Source: Panagrolaimus kolymaensis
Taxonomy: Eukaryota; Nematoda; Chromadorea; Rhabditida; Panagrolaimidae
DNA length: 64,000 nt
Direction: 5' to 3'
NCBI GenBank assembly: GCA_028622995.1
Contig: JAJQJQ010000021.1
Location: 682,001 to 746,000 of the forward strand
Shown here: positions 25,501 to 35,400 of the stretch, in pieces
How positions within the stretch are numbered: the stretch's first letter is position 1
Layout of the letters: each line of letters opens with the position of its first letter
Made by a program: the position numbers and the translations under genes
The notes under the pieces: generated by a model
Database searches by the model: none
The model's input: the letters and a program-made list of their open reading frames with translations, nothing else
Told to the model about the DNA's origin: nothing

Positions 25501-27835
25501 ATTATTTAATGCTTGTCCATCTTTGAACCATTCCACTGTGGGAACTGGAACACCAACCACACGAGCTTCAAAAATAGTTTTTTCTCCAGCTTTCATTGGC
25601 TGATGTCGAAGTTCTTTGAGGAAAAAGGGAGCAGATGGACCTATTGGAGTTTGGGGTGGAGCAGGGGAGTTTCTGAAAAAAAATTATATCTTAATTTTAA
25701 TGCTACAAGAAATATTGAATAACAGTTTTTTTTAAATTTGATTTGCTTTTTTTTAGATATTTTGTTATAAAAACATTTGCAAGATCAAGTTCTTAAATAA
25801 ATTTTTCCTCCCAATCCCTCATATCCAAAGGAGTCAGTGTTTTTGTAAAAATTGTTTCATTCATGCGTACAGGCGTAAAAATGATTTTTTGGAAGCCATC
25901 GAGAATTATGGGGATCAGTTTTAATTTTAAAAAAATATTAAAAAGTTTAGAACAGTTTTTTTAGCAATTATTCTTCCTTCTTTTGAAAAAAAGTTTTTTT
26001 TTTCAAAACAAAAATATTTTTTAACGAAAAAATATTAAATTTTATTTGAAACTGCAATCCAGTTACCAAGAATTTTGAGCACATACAGTTTTTTTTAAAT
26101 AAATCAATGTTTATAACTTTAAGCGAAGGCTCGTTCGAATCGAGTTTATTTTTTTTTCTAAATTTTCGATCTTGCTGTTCAAATATTTTTTTCTTCATTG
26201 CGAAAATTTCGAAGAACAGTTTTAATTAAAAGAAAATTCATGTAATTATTATTTTCTTTCTATAGAAAAAAAAATAAGTCAGATAACGAATAATTTATTT
26301 TTAATAAAAAAAAGGCATTTGATTTTATTTGAGTCAGTAAGTTAGTTATCAAATATCGTTTTTACCTGTGTCAGTTTTTAAATTTAATTTATATCCCTAA
26401 CTCCCCTGCGATTGAGTTCAGTTTGTTAAAACAAAATATTCGAGTCTATTAAAATATTTTCTCTCTAGATATTTAAAAAGATGTCCAAATTTTTAAACAG
26501 TTTTATTTAAAAAAAAGTATTAAGTTCTTGGTCAGTAATTAATTAAATGAATAATCTTAATTGAACAGTTTATCCTTAATCAAAAACATTTTTTAATGAA
26601 AATAGAAAAATTTTTATCCAAGGAAGAAAATTAGTTTGGTAAAAAATAATATCCCAAACGAGAATTAAACAACCATAATCAATGATCTCCAGTTTTTTTT
26701 ACTTCTTACAGTTTTTTTGATCCTTTTGAACCTGTCGCAGTTTTTTGTAAAAAAATTTAAAAAATTTTCAAGAAAATAAATGTTCTTTACGTTTTACAGT
26801 TTTGTACACAGACCAAGATTGAATGCAGTTATAAAAAAACCAAAATTATGGACAATAAAATTTTTTTCAAATAGAAGCAAAAAAAATTTTTTTATCTTCT
26901 TTTCCTGTTTCAGTTAAATTTAAAAATAAAAAAAAATGAACTTACGAAATACTCATAGAACCACCCGGAATAGGAGTGGGTGCAGGAGCAACAATTAACA
27001 TACATGTGGATTGTTTAATTCCTGCTGCATTCATTGCTTGAATAGTAAATCGACCACAATCTGCTCCTTGTGCGGTTTTTATTACCAATGCATGCTTTTT
27101 ACCATTTTGAGTCATCTTAAAAATTAATTTGATAAAGACAGTTTTTTTTAAATGAATGCAACTAATTTCGAGACAATTTTTCTTGTTTAAATACAGTTTT
27201 TTCCTCTGAAGTATAAGTTTTCATAAAAAAAGAATCAGTGTTTTTTTGTTTACGAAACTAAGAATTTTTTTCAATACTAAAATTTAAACAAATGCTTAAA
27301 TGTTTTATTCAAAATAATTGTCGAAGTCAGTTTTATTATTTTTTAACGGATATTCATTAATTTTTGAGAAAAAAATTTAAAAAATAACTAAATTTTCTCA
27401 TCAAAGGATTATCAAACTCAGTTTATTTTTTTCCTTGCAAAAACTGCAAAAGTTTTCCCAAAATAAAAAATATACGTTTTTAAAAAGTTTTTAAAGAAGA
27501 GACAGTTAAAAAAATTCTACAAACCTCATAATCCGGGCAACTGGTAACATTATGGCCATCTTTGAGCCATTTAATTACTGGATCAGGATGACCTTCGATT
27601 TGGCATTCCAATTGTAACGTTTGTCCAACGAGTGCACGCTTATCTTGAAGGGGCTGTAAAAAAATTATTTTAAATAAAAAGCCTTTTCGATAAATTTTCT
27701 CTAGTTTTATAAATAAAAAATTTAGAGAACATTTTAACTTTGAAAAAATATATTAAAAAATTTAATACTTACTCGAATAAAACTAGGTGGAATTTGATTT
27801 TCGTCTCGCTCACCGAGTGGCCGTTGAAAAGGCAT
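1558..27835 (-). CDS. ketn-1: Kettin N-terminal part (giant Ig-domain thin-filament protein), 13 exons, 3' end outside window
   Basis: Exons in order: 27835-27773 (ATG), 27653-27525, 27115-26946, 25672-24958, 23881-23726, 14871-13777, 12650-12464, 11181-10195, 9022-8051, 7007-6859, 4808-4485, 4100-3953, 1701-1558. All joins keep phase, giving about 1746 codons, and a phase-1 donor at 1557 shows it continues off the left edge. The protein starts MPFQRPLGERDENQIPPSF. Eleven Ig domains follow, with Trp in the C strand and DxGxY motifs near each domain end. Later domains carry the kettin signature of 'HRFR...DFGFVSLDI' followed by 'EDSGTY'. Gln-rich linkers lie after Ig2 and between Ig3 and Ig4. 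From family knowledge, kettin binds actin through Ig domains and linkers near the Z-disc or dense body. It could be a kettin/sallimus relative with another name; the Ig giant-protein call itself is secure. Confidence 0.85.
4146..4197. repeat. 52-base GC-rich fold-back element
   Basis: The arms TAAGGGTGGAAACGGGAC and their complement pair around a short loop, with one arm carrying an extra GGGAC step. It stands out sharply from the AT-rich intron. It is probably a degenerate MITE-like fragment. Confidence 0.6.
9275..9331. repeat. Small inverted repeat (AACCCTACAA ... TTGTAGGGTT)
   Basis: Ten-base arms at 9275-9284 and 9322-9331 enclose an AT-rich stretch with GCATGCGCTTGC. It may be a short fold-back transposon remnant; a chance or functional hairpin is also possible. 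Confidence 0.35.
9776..10078. mobile_element. GC-rich fold-back/MITE-like element, ~303 bp
   Basis: Inverted ends TCCGGACCAGGCCTCTTCC and GGAAGAGGCCTGCTCCGGA match at 18 of 19 positions. The interior is made of CCGGGCC/GGCCCGG units around an AT-rich centre (about 9910-9965). GC content is extreme against the surrounding sequence. GCTCCGGAC occurs directly at both borders. It has no coding capacity for a transposase; open frames across it are Gly/Pro/Arg artefacts. It is probably a non-autonomous element inserted in a kettin intron. Confidence 0.7.
13777..14871 (-). CDS. ketn-1: Kettin exon encoding a ~300-residue Gln/His/Tyr-rich insert
   Basis: A single 1095-base exon, phase 0 at both ends. 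It opens with the last strand of Ig3 (AQNSARIEVF), runs through about 300 residues dominated by Gln with Pro, His, Tyr and Ser (YYQQ, FYQEPEV, repeated QQQQQ), and ends with the first half of Ig4 (APNFTQPPQP...ISGQPAPQ). Mixed CAA/CAG codons and no stop over 365 codons argue for selection on the protein rather than a raw triplet expansion. The segment is probably disordered and would act as a flexible or self-associating spacer between Ig3 and Ig4. Several antisense open frames across it are codon-bias shadows. Confidence 0.85.
14872..23725 (-). other. 8.85-kb kettin intron with motif-free islands
   Basis: The longest intron seen splits Ig3. CAGTTT units fill about 14.9-15.95, 16.73-17.33, 17.67-18.49, 19.57-22.09 and 22.43-23.7 kb. 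Islands at 15.95-16.73, 17.33-17.67, 18.49-19.57 and 22.09-22.43 kb almost lack the motif and carry TC or GA tracts (for example 16231-16290, 17551-17580, 22290-22303). These could be internal promoters or enhancers. Open frames within the islands are pyrimidine-tract artefacts. Confidence 0.45.
18625..18718. mobile_element. 94-bp fold-back MITE-like element
   Basis: Near-perfect inverted arms of 36-37 bases begin AGCAGGGTTTGGCGGAATTC and differ by one C. They enclose a loop that is itself built from GCGGAATTCCGC. CGTC or TCGTC flanks both sides as a possible target-site duplication. It sits in a motif-free island of the long kettin intron. Confidence 0.7.
23882..27524 (+). repeat. CAGTTT motif array, block 2 (kettin introns 2-4)
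   Basis: The introns 23882-24957, 25673-26945 and 27116-27524 hold regularly spaced plus-strand CAGTTT/CAGTTA units. One motif lies only 10 bases inside the donor at 24957. No other feature is seen. Confidence 0.8.
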
Positions 27836-27837
27836 TG

Positions 27838-27840
27838 CTG
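27838..27840 (-). promoter_or_regulatory. 3' splice acceptor 2 bases before the kettin start codon (trans-splice or 5' UTR intron)
   Basis: On the minus strand TTATACAG is followed by CA and then the ATG at 27835. The acceptor fixes this ATG as the likely start. A 2-base leader suits spliced-leader addition, but a conventional 5' UTR intron reaching a promoter near 31-32 kb would look the same. Confidence 0.55.
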
Positions 27841-27887
27841 TATAACCTTTTTTGTTTGTTTGTATTTCGGTTTTTTATAAACTTGGC

Positions 27888-30450
27888 TTGTTTGTCGTCA
27901 TTCAAATATTTTTTTTCTTTTTTTGTTGTTTGGGCTTGTTTAAGGTATTTTTGTTTTACTTGTGGCACCTGAAAATTTGATGGTTCATAAACATGATGTT
28001 AACAGTTTATGTTTTAAAAAAATCGAACAAGAAAAGGCATACGAATAAAGAAGCACAGTTAAAATTAAAATATATTTGGAAAAATTTGATATAAGATCTT
28101 CACTTTCAGAAATATTAAAGTTTAAAAAGACAGTTATTTAAAATTTAAATAAATTTTGAAGAGATCAAAAATGCAAAACCCATGAGATTTTTTTTATTAT
28201 TTTAAAAATTAAAATTAATTTAATTTACTTTATTAAAAAACAGTTTATTATCGAGAGAAAAAAAGGTTTTGTGAATTTGCATCATCAAATATAAAACAAA
28301 GACAGTTTATCAATGGATTATAAAAAATAATGTTTTTCTAAACCGAATGCAGAGTTAATGAAAAATTTAAACAATTTTGCCCGTCGTGAAAGATTACTCG
28401 CAGTTTAAAAAACTCTAAAATTTGTGTATGAAAGAGATAATTAATTTTTTATAAAGCTATTGCATAGAATTTATATACCCTTCCCATTTTTTATAATATA
28501 CAAAAAAATGTAATCAAACATTTCTTTCTTCATTTTTCTTTTCTTTATTTAAAAGTGTCTTAAAAATCTATACTGCACAGTTTAAAAATTAAAGGTTATA
28601 CAAAGTCCGTGGAGGAAAACCCGCAATCAATGAATACAGCTAAAAATAACTCAAATAACGAATATGCGTTTTATGCATCCGAGAGAAAAAGAAAGATTTG
28701 TTTCCAATCGTTAAAAATGAGTTTTTAAGCTTTAAAGCCACAAGGGCTGATCAAAAACAAAAAAAGGGAAAAGACAATAAAAAGTTCTTTTGTCAAAAGT
28801 TGAATGAAAAAAGAAAAGAAAAAAAAGCAATTGCAAAAATCGCGAGAATGAGTGAGTGCAAAAGCCGGTTGCCAATCATAAAAATTTTAGCTAAAAAAAT
28901 GAGCAAGGATGGGCACTAAAAAATCTATTGCAAAACAAGAAGGATAGTTAAATTTTGATAATTTAAATTTTTTTTGTACGAATGGCAATCACAAAAATTA
29001 ATTTCCGCTTTTAAACAATCAGTTTTACGTAAATCCAAAAATTTGATTTGTTTATCATGAAATGACCAGAATACGCAGTTTTTTTTTTTCATAAAGTTTC
29101 CGAGCTATTTTCCATTTACGATCCTAGCAATACAATTTGTCGCCATTCAAATATTTTTTTACTTGTGGCACTTGAAATAAATTAATGGTGGAAGAAATGT
29201 TGTTAGCATTTTATATATAAAAAAGAAACAATAAAAAGTGAAAGTTATAATAAAAGGCAGCCAATATCGACCACAGTTAAAATTTAAATAGCATGGAAGA
29301 TCTGATATGCCGTTTTCAATTTCAAAATGATTTAAAAAAGACTCAGTTAATTTGAAGTAAAATAAATTTTAAATATATTTAACGTTAGCCAAGAACAGTT
29401 AATTTTAATCAAAATTATTACAAATTTTATAATTTGGCCAGCAGTTTAATGATCAAAATCTGGTAAATTAGCATCGTAATGGCTAAGACAAATACAGTTT
29501 ACATATTTTTTGAAAAATACAATGGAATTATTTTTTTTAAATTAATGGCACAGAATTTCAAATCTCCAATTTTGATATGAAAAAATGAATCGTGTCAGTT
29601 TAAAAAACTTAAAAAAAGATAAAGTTTGAGTTCGAAATCGTTAATTCAAAGAATTCAATAAATTTATTTTGTATTTAAAAAAATGAAAAAAATTCTCGCA
29701 GTTTTTAAAATACTCTTAGTAAAAGTTCAAAAAATATTTTTCGCCTCCACACAATACTGTTTTATAGTATATTTTTTATTGTTAGTTAAAAATGGCTTTA
29801 AAATATGTCGCAAGCAACCCGGCGCCCAGTTTAAAAATTTAAAATTTTTCAAAGCTGTTGAAAAAAAAGCCCCATCTCAATCAATGAATGCAGTTTAAAA
29901 GCATTTGGATAAAGAATGTACGCTTTGAACCTATGAGGGAAGGAAAAATTTGTTTCCAATCGTTAAAATGAGCTTTTAAGCTTTAAAGCCAGAAGGGCTG
30001 ATCGAAAACAAAAAAGAAAGAAAAAAGACAACAAAAAGTTTTTTTCTTCTCAAAAATGTCGATTGAAAAAAAAAAAGAAAAAAAAAAGCAGCATCAACAA
30101 AAATAAAAGAATAAAAATCGCGAGAATGAGTGGCGAGTGCAAAAGTCAGTTGGCATTCATAAAAATTTTTGTTAGAAAAAAAAGGTAAAGTTGGGAACAA
30201 AAAAATTATTGTTAATAAAAGTCAGTTAAAAAATTTAGTAATTATAAATGTTTTTTTGCAAGAATTGCATTTACCAAAAATTCTTTTAAACAATCCTTTA
30301 AAAAATCATCAGTTTTAGTCAAAATTTATTTTTTTATCCTGAAATTACAGGTTAGATCAGTTTTTTTAAATTCTAAAAACATTCTAGTTATTTCTCTTTT
30401 ACACCCCAAAAATACAAGCAATTAAAATCAAATTTTTTTTGCAATTTTTT
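27888..30450. repeat. Direct tandem duplication, two diverged ~1.25-kb copies
   Basis: Copy A is about 27888-29138 and copy B about 29139-30450. Matching blocks in the same order: GTCATTCAAATATTTTT (27895) with GCCATTCAAATATTTTT (29141); ACTTGTGGCAC (27958 and 29161); CAATCAATGAAT (28624 and 29878); a ~230-base block starting TTTGTTTCCAATCGTTAAAA (about 28698 and 29950) through ATCGCGAGAATGAGTG; and TTTTAAACAATC near 29010 and 30285. Divergence is substantial, with many small indels. Confidence 0.75.
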
Positions 30451-31744
30451 AATCAAAACAGTTAAAAACTTTATCCAAAAAACATCATGGTAAGACGGTT
30501 TTATTTCTGAAGTATTTGACTTTTTTGTCTCTATTATTTTCTTCAAAACATGTGGAAGAAATTCCGTTCAATTTTAAATTTTTAAAGAAAATTTCCAACG
30601 ATACAGTTAATAGCTCATTGACAAATATTTTTTAAATGCGTTTTCATCTAAAAATGAATGATGAAACATCTTAGCAGTTTATAAAATAAAAGAAAGTTGA
30701 ATAAAAAATAAATGTATCAAAGAAGAAGAAAAACAATAATTTTCATGTCCAGTCTAAGAAAGTAGAAAAATTATATATTTATCTTTCATGAATACTCTTA
30801 AGTCCTTCCGACAATATAAAAAAAAAGCCCAGTTTTTAAATTTATAATAAACCATTTAAAAAATTGAAAAAAGAATAATTTTGAGAAACATGCGTCTTCA
30901 ATTAATAGATTTTTTTTTATTTTAAACTTCTATAAAACTGCTTCCGTTTAAGTAAGTCGGATACAGTTTAACTTTAATATTATTTTTGGTTGGTGGAAGA
31001 CATTTAAAGCCGTTCTTAAATTATATCTACAGTTTTTTTTTGATAAAAACAAGAAAGTTATTTATAAAAATGTTTCATATAAAAAAATTAAGTTTTTAAA
31101 AGGTGTCAAAACCCTGAAGACAGTTATAAATTCAATGTAAAAAAATTAGAGTTAAAATAAAATCAAAAAAACCTCTGAAAAATACCTTAGACACACCAGT
31201 GATTAAGAAATTTATTTTAAAATAAAAATACTAAAAGCAATAGTAATTTTAAAAACAGAAAAAAGACAAAAAGAAAAATAAGAAGAATAATAAAAGTGAA
31301 GTGTATTCGCATACAAAAAATCAAAAAGTAAGTAAGTTTTTACAGTTTTTAACGCGCGAGGCGAGCAGCCCCCATCCTTCCATCTTCTTGAAACTTTTTT
31401 CTTCCTAACTAACTGTGAGCTTTTCCTCATCCATCCAAAAAGATATTTTTCTTTACTTTCTTCAGTTTTTTTAAGCTTTCAACAATCATCAACAAGTTTT
31501 TATTTTTTTTTTCTTCCAAGCCAAGGAGGTAAAAAAATTTTTTTTTGGTTGAGGAAGCCCACTCATTGAAATAGCTAATAACGACGACGAGGCAACAACG
31601 AGAAGATTTCCTTCCTTCTGTTTTTTCTTCTCTTCTTCTCGCGTAATATGAATGACATAAATGAGATGAAAAAAAAAATCGAAGAAAGCAAGAAAAATGA
31701 AAAACGAACGCCATTGCGCAAAAATATTTTTTTGGAAGAAAAAA

Positions 31745-31766
31745 GAAAGTTAGTTAACTAACTTTC
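31745..31766. repeat. Perfect 22-bp palindrome in motif-free island
   Basis: The sequence centred on GTTAAC reads the same on both strands for 22 bases (GAAAGTTAG and its complement around the centre). It lies in the presumed kettin promoter island and could bind a dimeric regulator. Confidence 0.45.
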
Positions 31767-32469
31767 GTCAGAAAAAAAATCGTCGCTGATTTTTTGTTAC
31801 TGGCTTGCTTTTGGTTGCTGCTGTCAAACAGAGATTTCCTTAAGCTCTGGCTCTATAGCCTAAGAGAAAAAATCAAATAACAGCAATGCTAAAAAATGTG
31901 CGGATATCTCTGTCTCTTTTTTCTTTTGCCCCTTGGCTTGCAAACTTTCTCTGCTTTTTTTACTGCTTTGCTGCTTTCTATTTTTTTTTTTATTTTAAGT
32001 CGAAGAAAGAAGTCATCAACGAAAGAAAGACACAAGTGTTCCCATTTTTTTTCTTCTTGTTTTTCTCTAACTTTCTTACAATCCGTCCCAGTTTTCTTCG
32101 TTATTTTGATTTCTTTATTTTCTCTCTCACTTTTTTTTCATTTCCTTAGGATCAAAAAAATGAAAGAAAGAGTTAAAACTTTTGCTGCCTGTTTGCTATT
32201 TTTTGAGAGATTTGCTGCTATAATAAGTTTGTCCCTCTTTCTTTTCTTTTTTTTTAAATCTCGATTTATTTGAGAGATTTGAAAAAGCTGAAAGTAAGAA
32301 AAAAAATCAAAAGAGAAATGGGAAAAATTGCGGTGGTGGAAGGCTTCTTTTTTTTATCCTCGAAAATGGGGATGAAAGTTGATTGTTTTTGCTTTTTTAT
32401 AAAAAATTTATTGGTATTTGTTGTTTTTAATTTTTTTAATTCAAATTTTAAAAAATTCTCTTAAACCAT

Positions 32470-35400
32470 CTGCAGTTTTTATTTTTTTCTTTTGAATTTA
32501 AAATTTAGTTTTTTTTTATTTCCAGCCGAAACCCATTTGTTAAATACAGTTTATTTATAAATATAAAAATAATTATCCAAAGTTTAATAACAAAAATTAA
32601 AGAACGTTGGAGTCGTTGGCCAGTTTTTAAAACAAAAATTCTATTTTTTATGTAACGATCAAATCCCAATAATTGGTTTGCAGTTTAAAAAAGAATTTTA
32701 TTTATTTTATAAATAAAAAACAGATGAACATACTTATGTACAGTTTAATTTTAAAAAAAGTCACAAAAAAATTCATTTATAATATTTAAAAAGCAATTTA
32801 TGTATGTCAATAAGTAAGTCAATACACATTTGTTAGGATTAAAATAATTCGGGTGTGACTTCCCTAGCTAAATTAGCTATGGAAAATGATACTCTGAAGC
32901 ATAAATTTTTTTAAATAGTTTTACAAAGAAAATGAAATTCAGTTAATTTTTACAAAAAAAATATCCCGACGCAGTTTAACTACAAATTTGTCGTTTGATT
33001 AAGCTTCAGTTAATTTTTAAGCTTTGTTATACAGATCTTCTGGTTAAAGAGACAGTTAAAAACCTTAAAAAACAGCTTTTTTATATATATAAAAAAAATT
33101 TAAAAACACACTTAAAATGTATGGTACAGTTTCAAAAATAAAAGCAAAGCTTTAGCAAATAATTCAAATCATAATATTTTATTTATATCTCTCAGAATAG
33201 AAGGATACAGTTAATTAATGTTCAAGCAAAATTGAGGAGGACATCAATAATGAAAACCCGATGAAAAATAAAATTCACCAAGCATAAAATTTGACATATT
33301 TTTTTGCTTCCCAGACTCAGCTTTACAGTTTACTTCTCCCAAAAAAATATTTTCAATTCAGTTAATTTCAACTTTTTTGCTTGATAAATTTACTTCAGTT
33401 TATTCTTGTACATACTTTATTATAATTTCCAGCCTTGTCTTTTCCACCTTTAGTTAAAAACAATAATAACAAGCTCTTTGATTTAGAAAAAAGAATTTAT
33501 TCCAGAAAATATACTACATAATATGAATTATTTTTACAGTTTCAAAAAAAAAAGAATAAAATAAAAAAAATAATAAACAAAGAAACCATTCAATAAAAAA
33601 ACCATACACGAGCAACACAGTTTTTTAATGTTCAAGCATAATTAAGAGTGACACCAATAAATCAAAAAGCCATGGAGAACGAAAAAACGTAAGCATTAAG
33701 TCTGAATATGTATATATATTTTTTGGCTTCCCAACAAAATCGCGTATTAACAGTTTACTTTTTAAAGAAAATCGAAAACTTCTATTTCAGTTTATTTTTG
33801 AAATTTATGAATGAGCTTCAGTTAATTTATAAAATTTATAATAAACTTCGATGGTACAGTTAGATAAAAAATTGATACTATTTTTAAAAAATACACTCTT
33901 ACTGAAAATTGTAACAGTTTTAAAAAATAAAAGAAAAGAAAAATTAAGCAAAAAAGCCATTTAATAATAATAAAAAATATACAATAAAGCGTCGCAACAA
34001 CACCGTTATATATTTAATGTTCAAGTAAATTGCTTGCAGGAGAATGATTGGGTCGCATAAAAACTTTGATGCATCCATCTTCTTTATCATTCATCATTTT
34101 AAAGAATTTAGGTCCATCAGCGAGGGTGCCGCGATGAGTAATAATAAAATCAGTATTGAGTTCACCAGAATGAAGTTTTTCAACGCAATATTTCCAATAT
34201 TTTTGAGCTGGACATTGTCCGCCTCGAACTGTAATGTGCTTTTCCATCATTGCACCAACGGGAAAATGATTGGCATAACCAGTGTAAACTCCAATAATCG
34301 AAACATTTCCTCCCTTTTTAACGCAGCGGAACATTTCTTGGAAAATCTCAGCGGTGTCAGTTTCAAGCCCTGAAAAAAGTTCGTAATCAGTTTAAAAAAA
34401 AAAAGCGAAATTAGTGTACAGAAAAATATTTTTTCCTCCCCAAAAAAAGCTAAATTATTTTAAAAGGAGACAGCTAAATTTTCTCTTCATGCCCAAATCA
34501 ATATAGTTTTAAATAACTTACAAAAAAAGAAAAAAAATCAAAAATGGTTTACTTTACAAAAGCATTATTATAATGTATGGAATTAAATAAACAAAAGATT
34601 TGTTCGAAAGCAGTTTTAAAAAATTTGCAAAAATTATTAAAAAAAGTTGGTTGAAGATACAGTTTTTTCTTGTTTAAAAAAATACTTGATTATTTTAAAT
34701 TTTTCAATATTGTATGAAGATTCAGAAAGAGTCAGTTAAATTTTCCGGTCATTGAAATGAAAATTCCGTTTAAGATGATCTAAAAAGACTCGGAGAAAAT
34801 TTTAGGCTTTTCTACAATTATATAAAGTAAACTTTACGAGAGTGGCAAAAAAATGAGGAAACAAAAACTCTACCAAATAAAGAAATAACGTCGAAAACAG
34901 TTTCAAAAAATGGTTAAAAATAAATATAAATAAGCTCGCGGGTTTCAGTTTTTTTGAATAAAAATTTTTTTTTGTTTAAAATTTTTTGGACAAAATTTTC
35001 GACCGAATGAATTAAATTTTTTCTATGTATTAAGATAAAACTGCAGTTTAAAAAGTATCCCATATTCCATGGAAACTTTTTTTGGAATAAAGAATTAATG
35101 AAACCCTAACTTTTGAAAATGTTTAAAAAAATGGATCGAAAGAAACATTAAACGCATGTATAAGGTTTACAACAGTTTGAAAAAATAAAAAAATAAATTT
35201 AAAAATTTAATGAAATTGAAGCTTCACTTTTTCCCCTAATTTTTTTAAAAATATATTGAAATTATTAGTTTTTACAAAACTTCAAAAGAAATCAGTTAAA
35301 TTTTTCGGTAACATAAAATCGATTACAGTTTTAAATAACCCTCAAAATCCTTAAAAATTATGATTTAATAAATAAATAAAAAAATTTAGTTTACGAAAAT

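Larger units (their letters stand above)
27836..34013. other. 6.2-kb intergenic region between ADH 3' end and kettin start
   Basis: It contains, from kettin outward: a 1.25-kb tandem duplication (about 27.89-30.45 kb) with CAGTTT units; a motif-free island at about 31.2-32.47 kb with TC tracts, a GC-richer patch (around 31350-31385) and a perfect palindrome (31745-31766); and more CAGTTT units up to the ADH stop codon at 34014. The island is the best candidate for the kettin promoter, with a 5' UTR intron or trans-splicing joining it to the coding start. Weak open frames here show no protein-like composition. Confidence 0.5.

Noticed and set aside
26118..26145. tRNA T-arm-like GTTCGAATC with flanking CTC/GAG
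   Set aside because: No acceptor, D or anticodon arms could be paired around it.
31212..32464. Several Phe/Leu/Ser-rich frames near 31-32 kb
   Set aside because: They arise from TC-rich and T-rich tracts in the motif-free island and have no splice-supported continuation.
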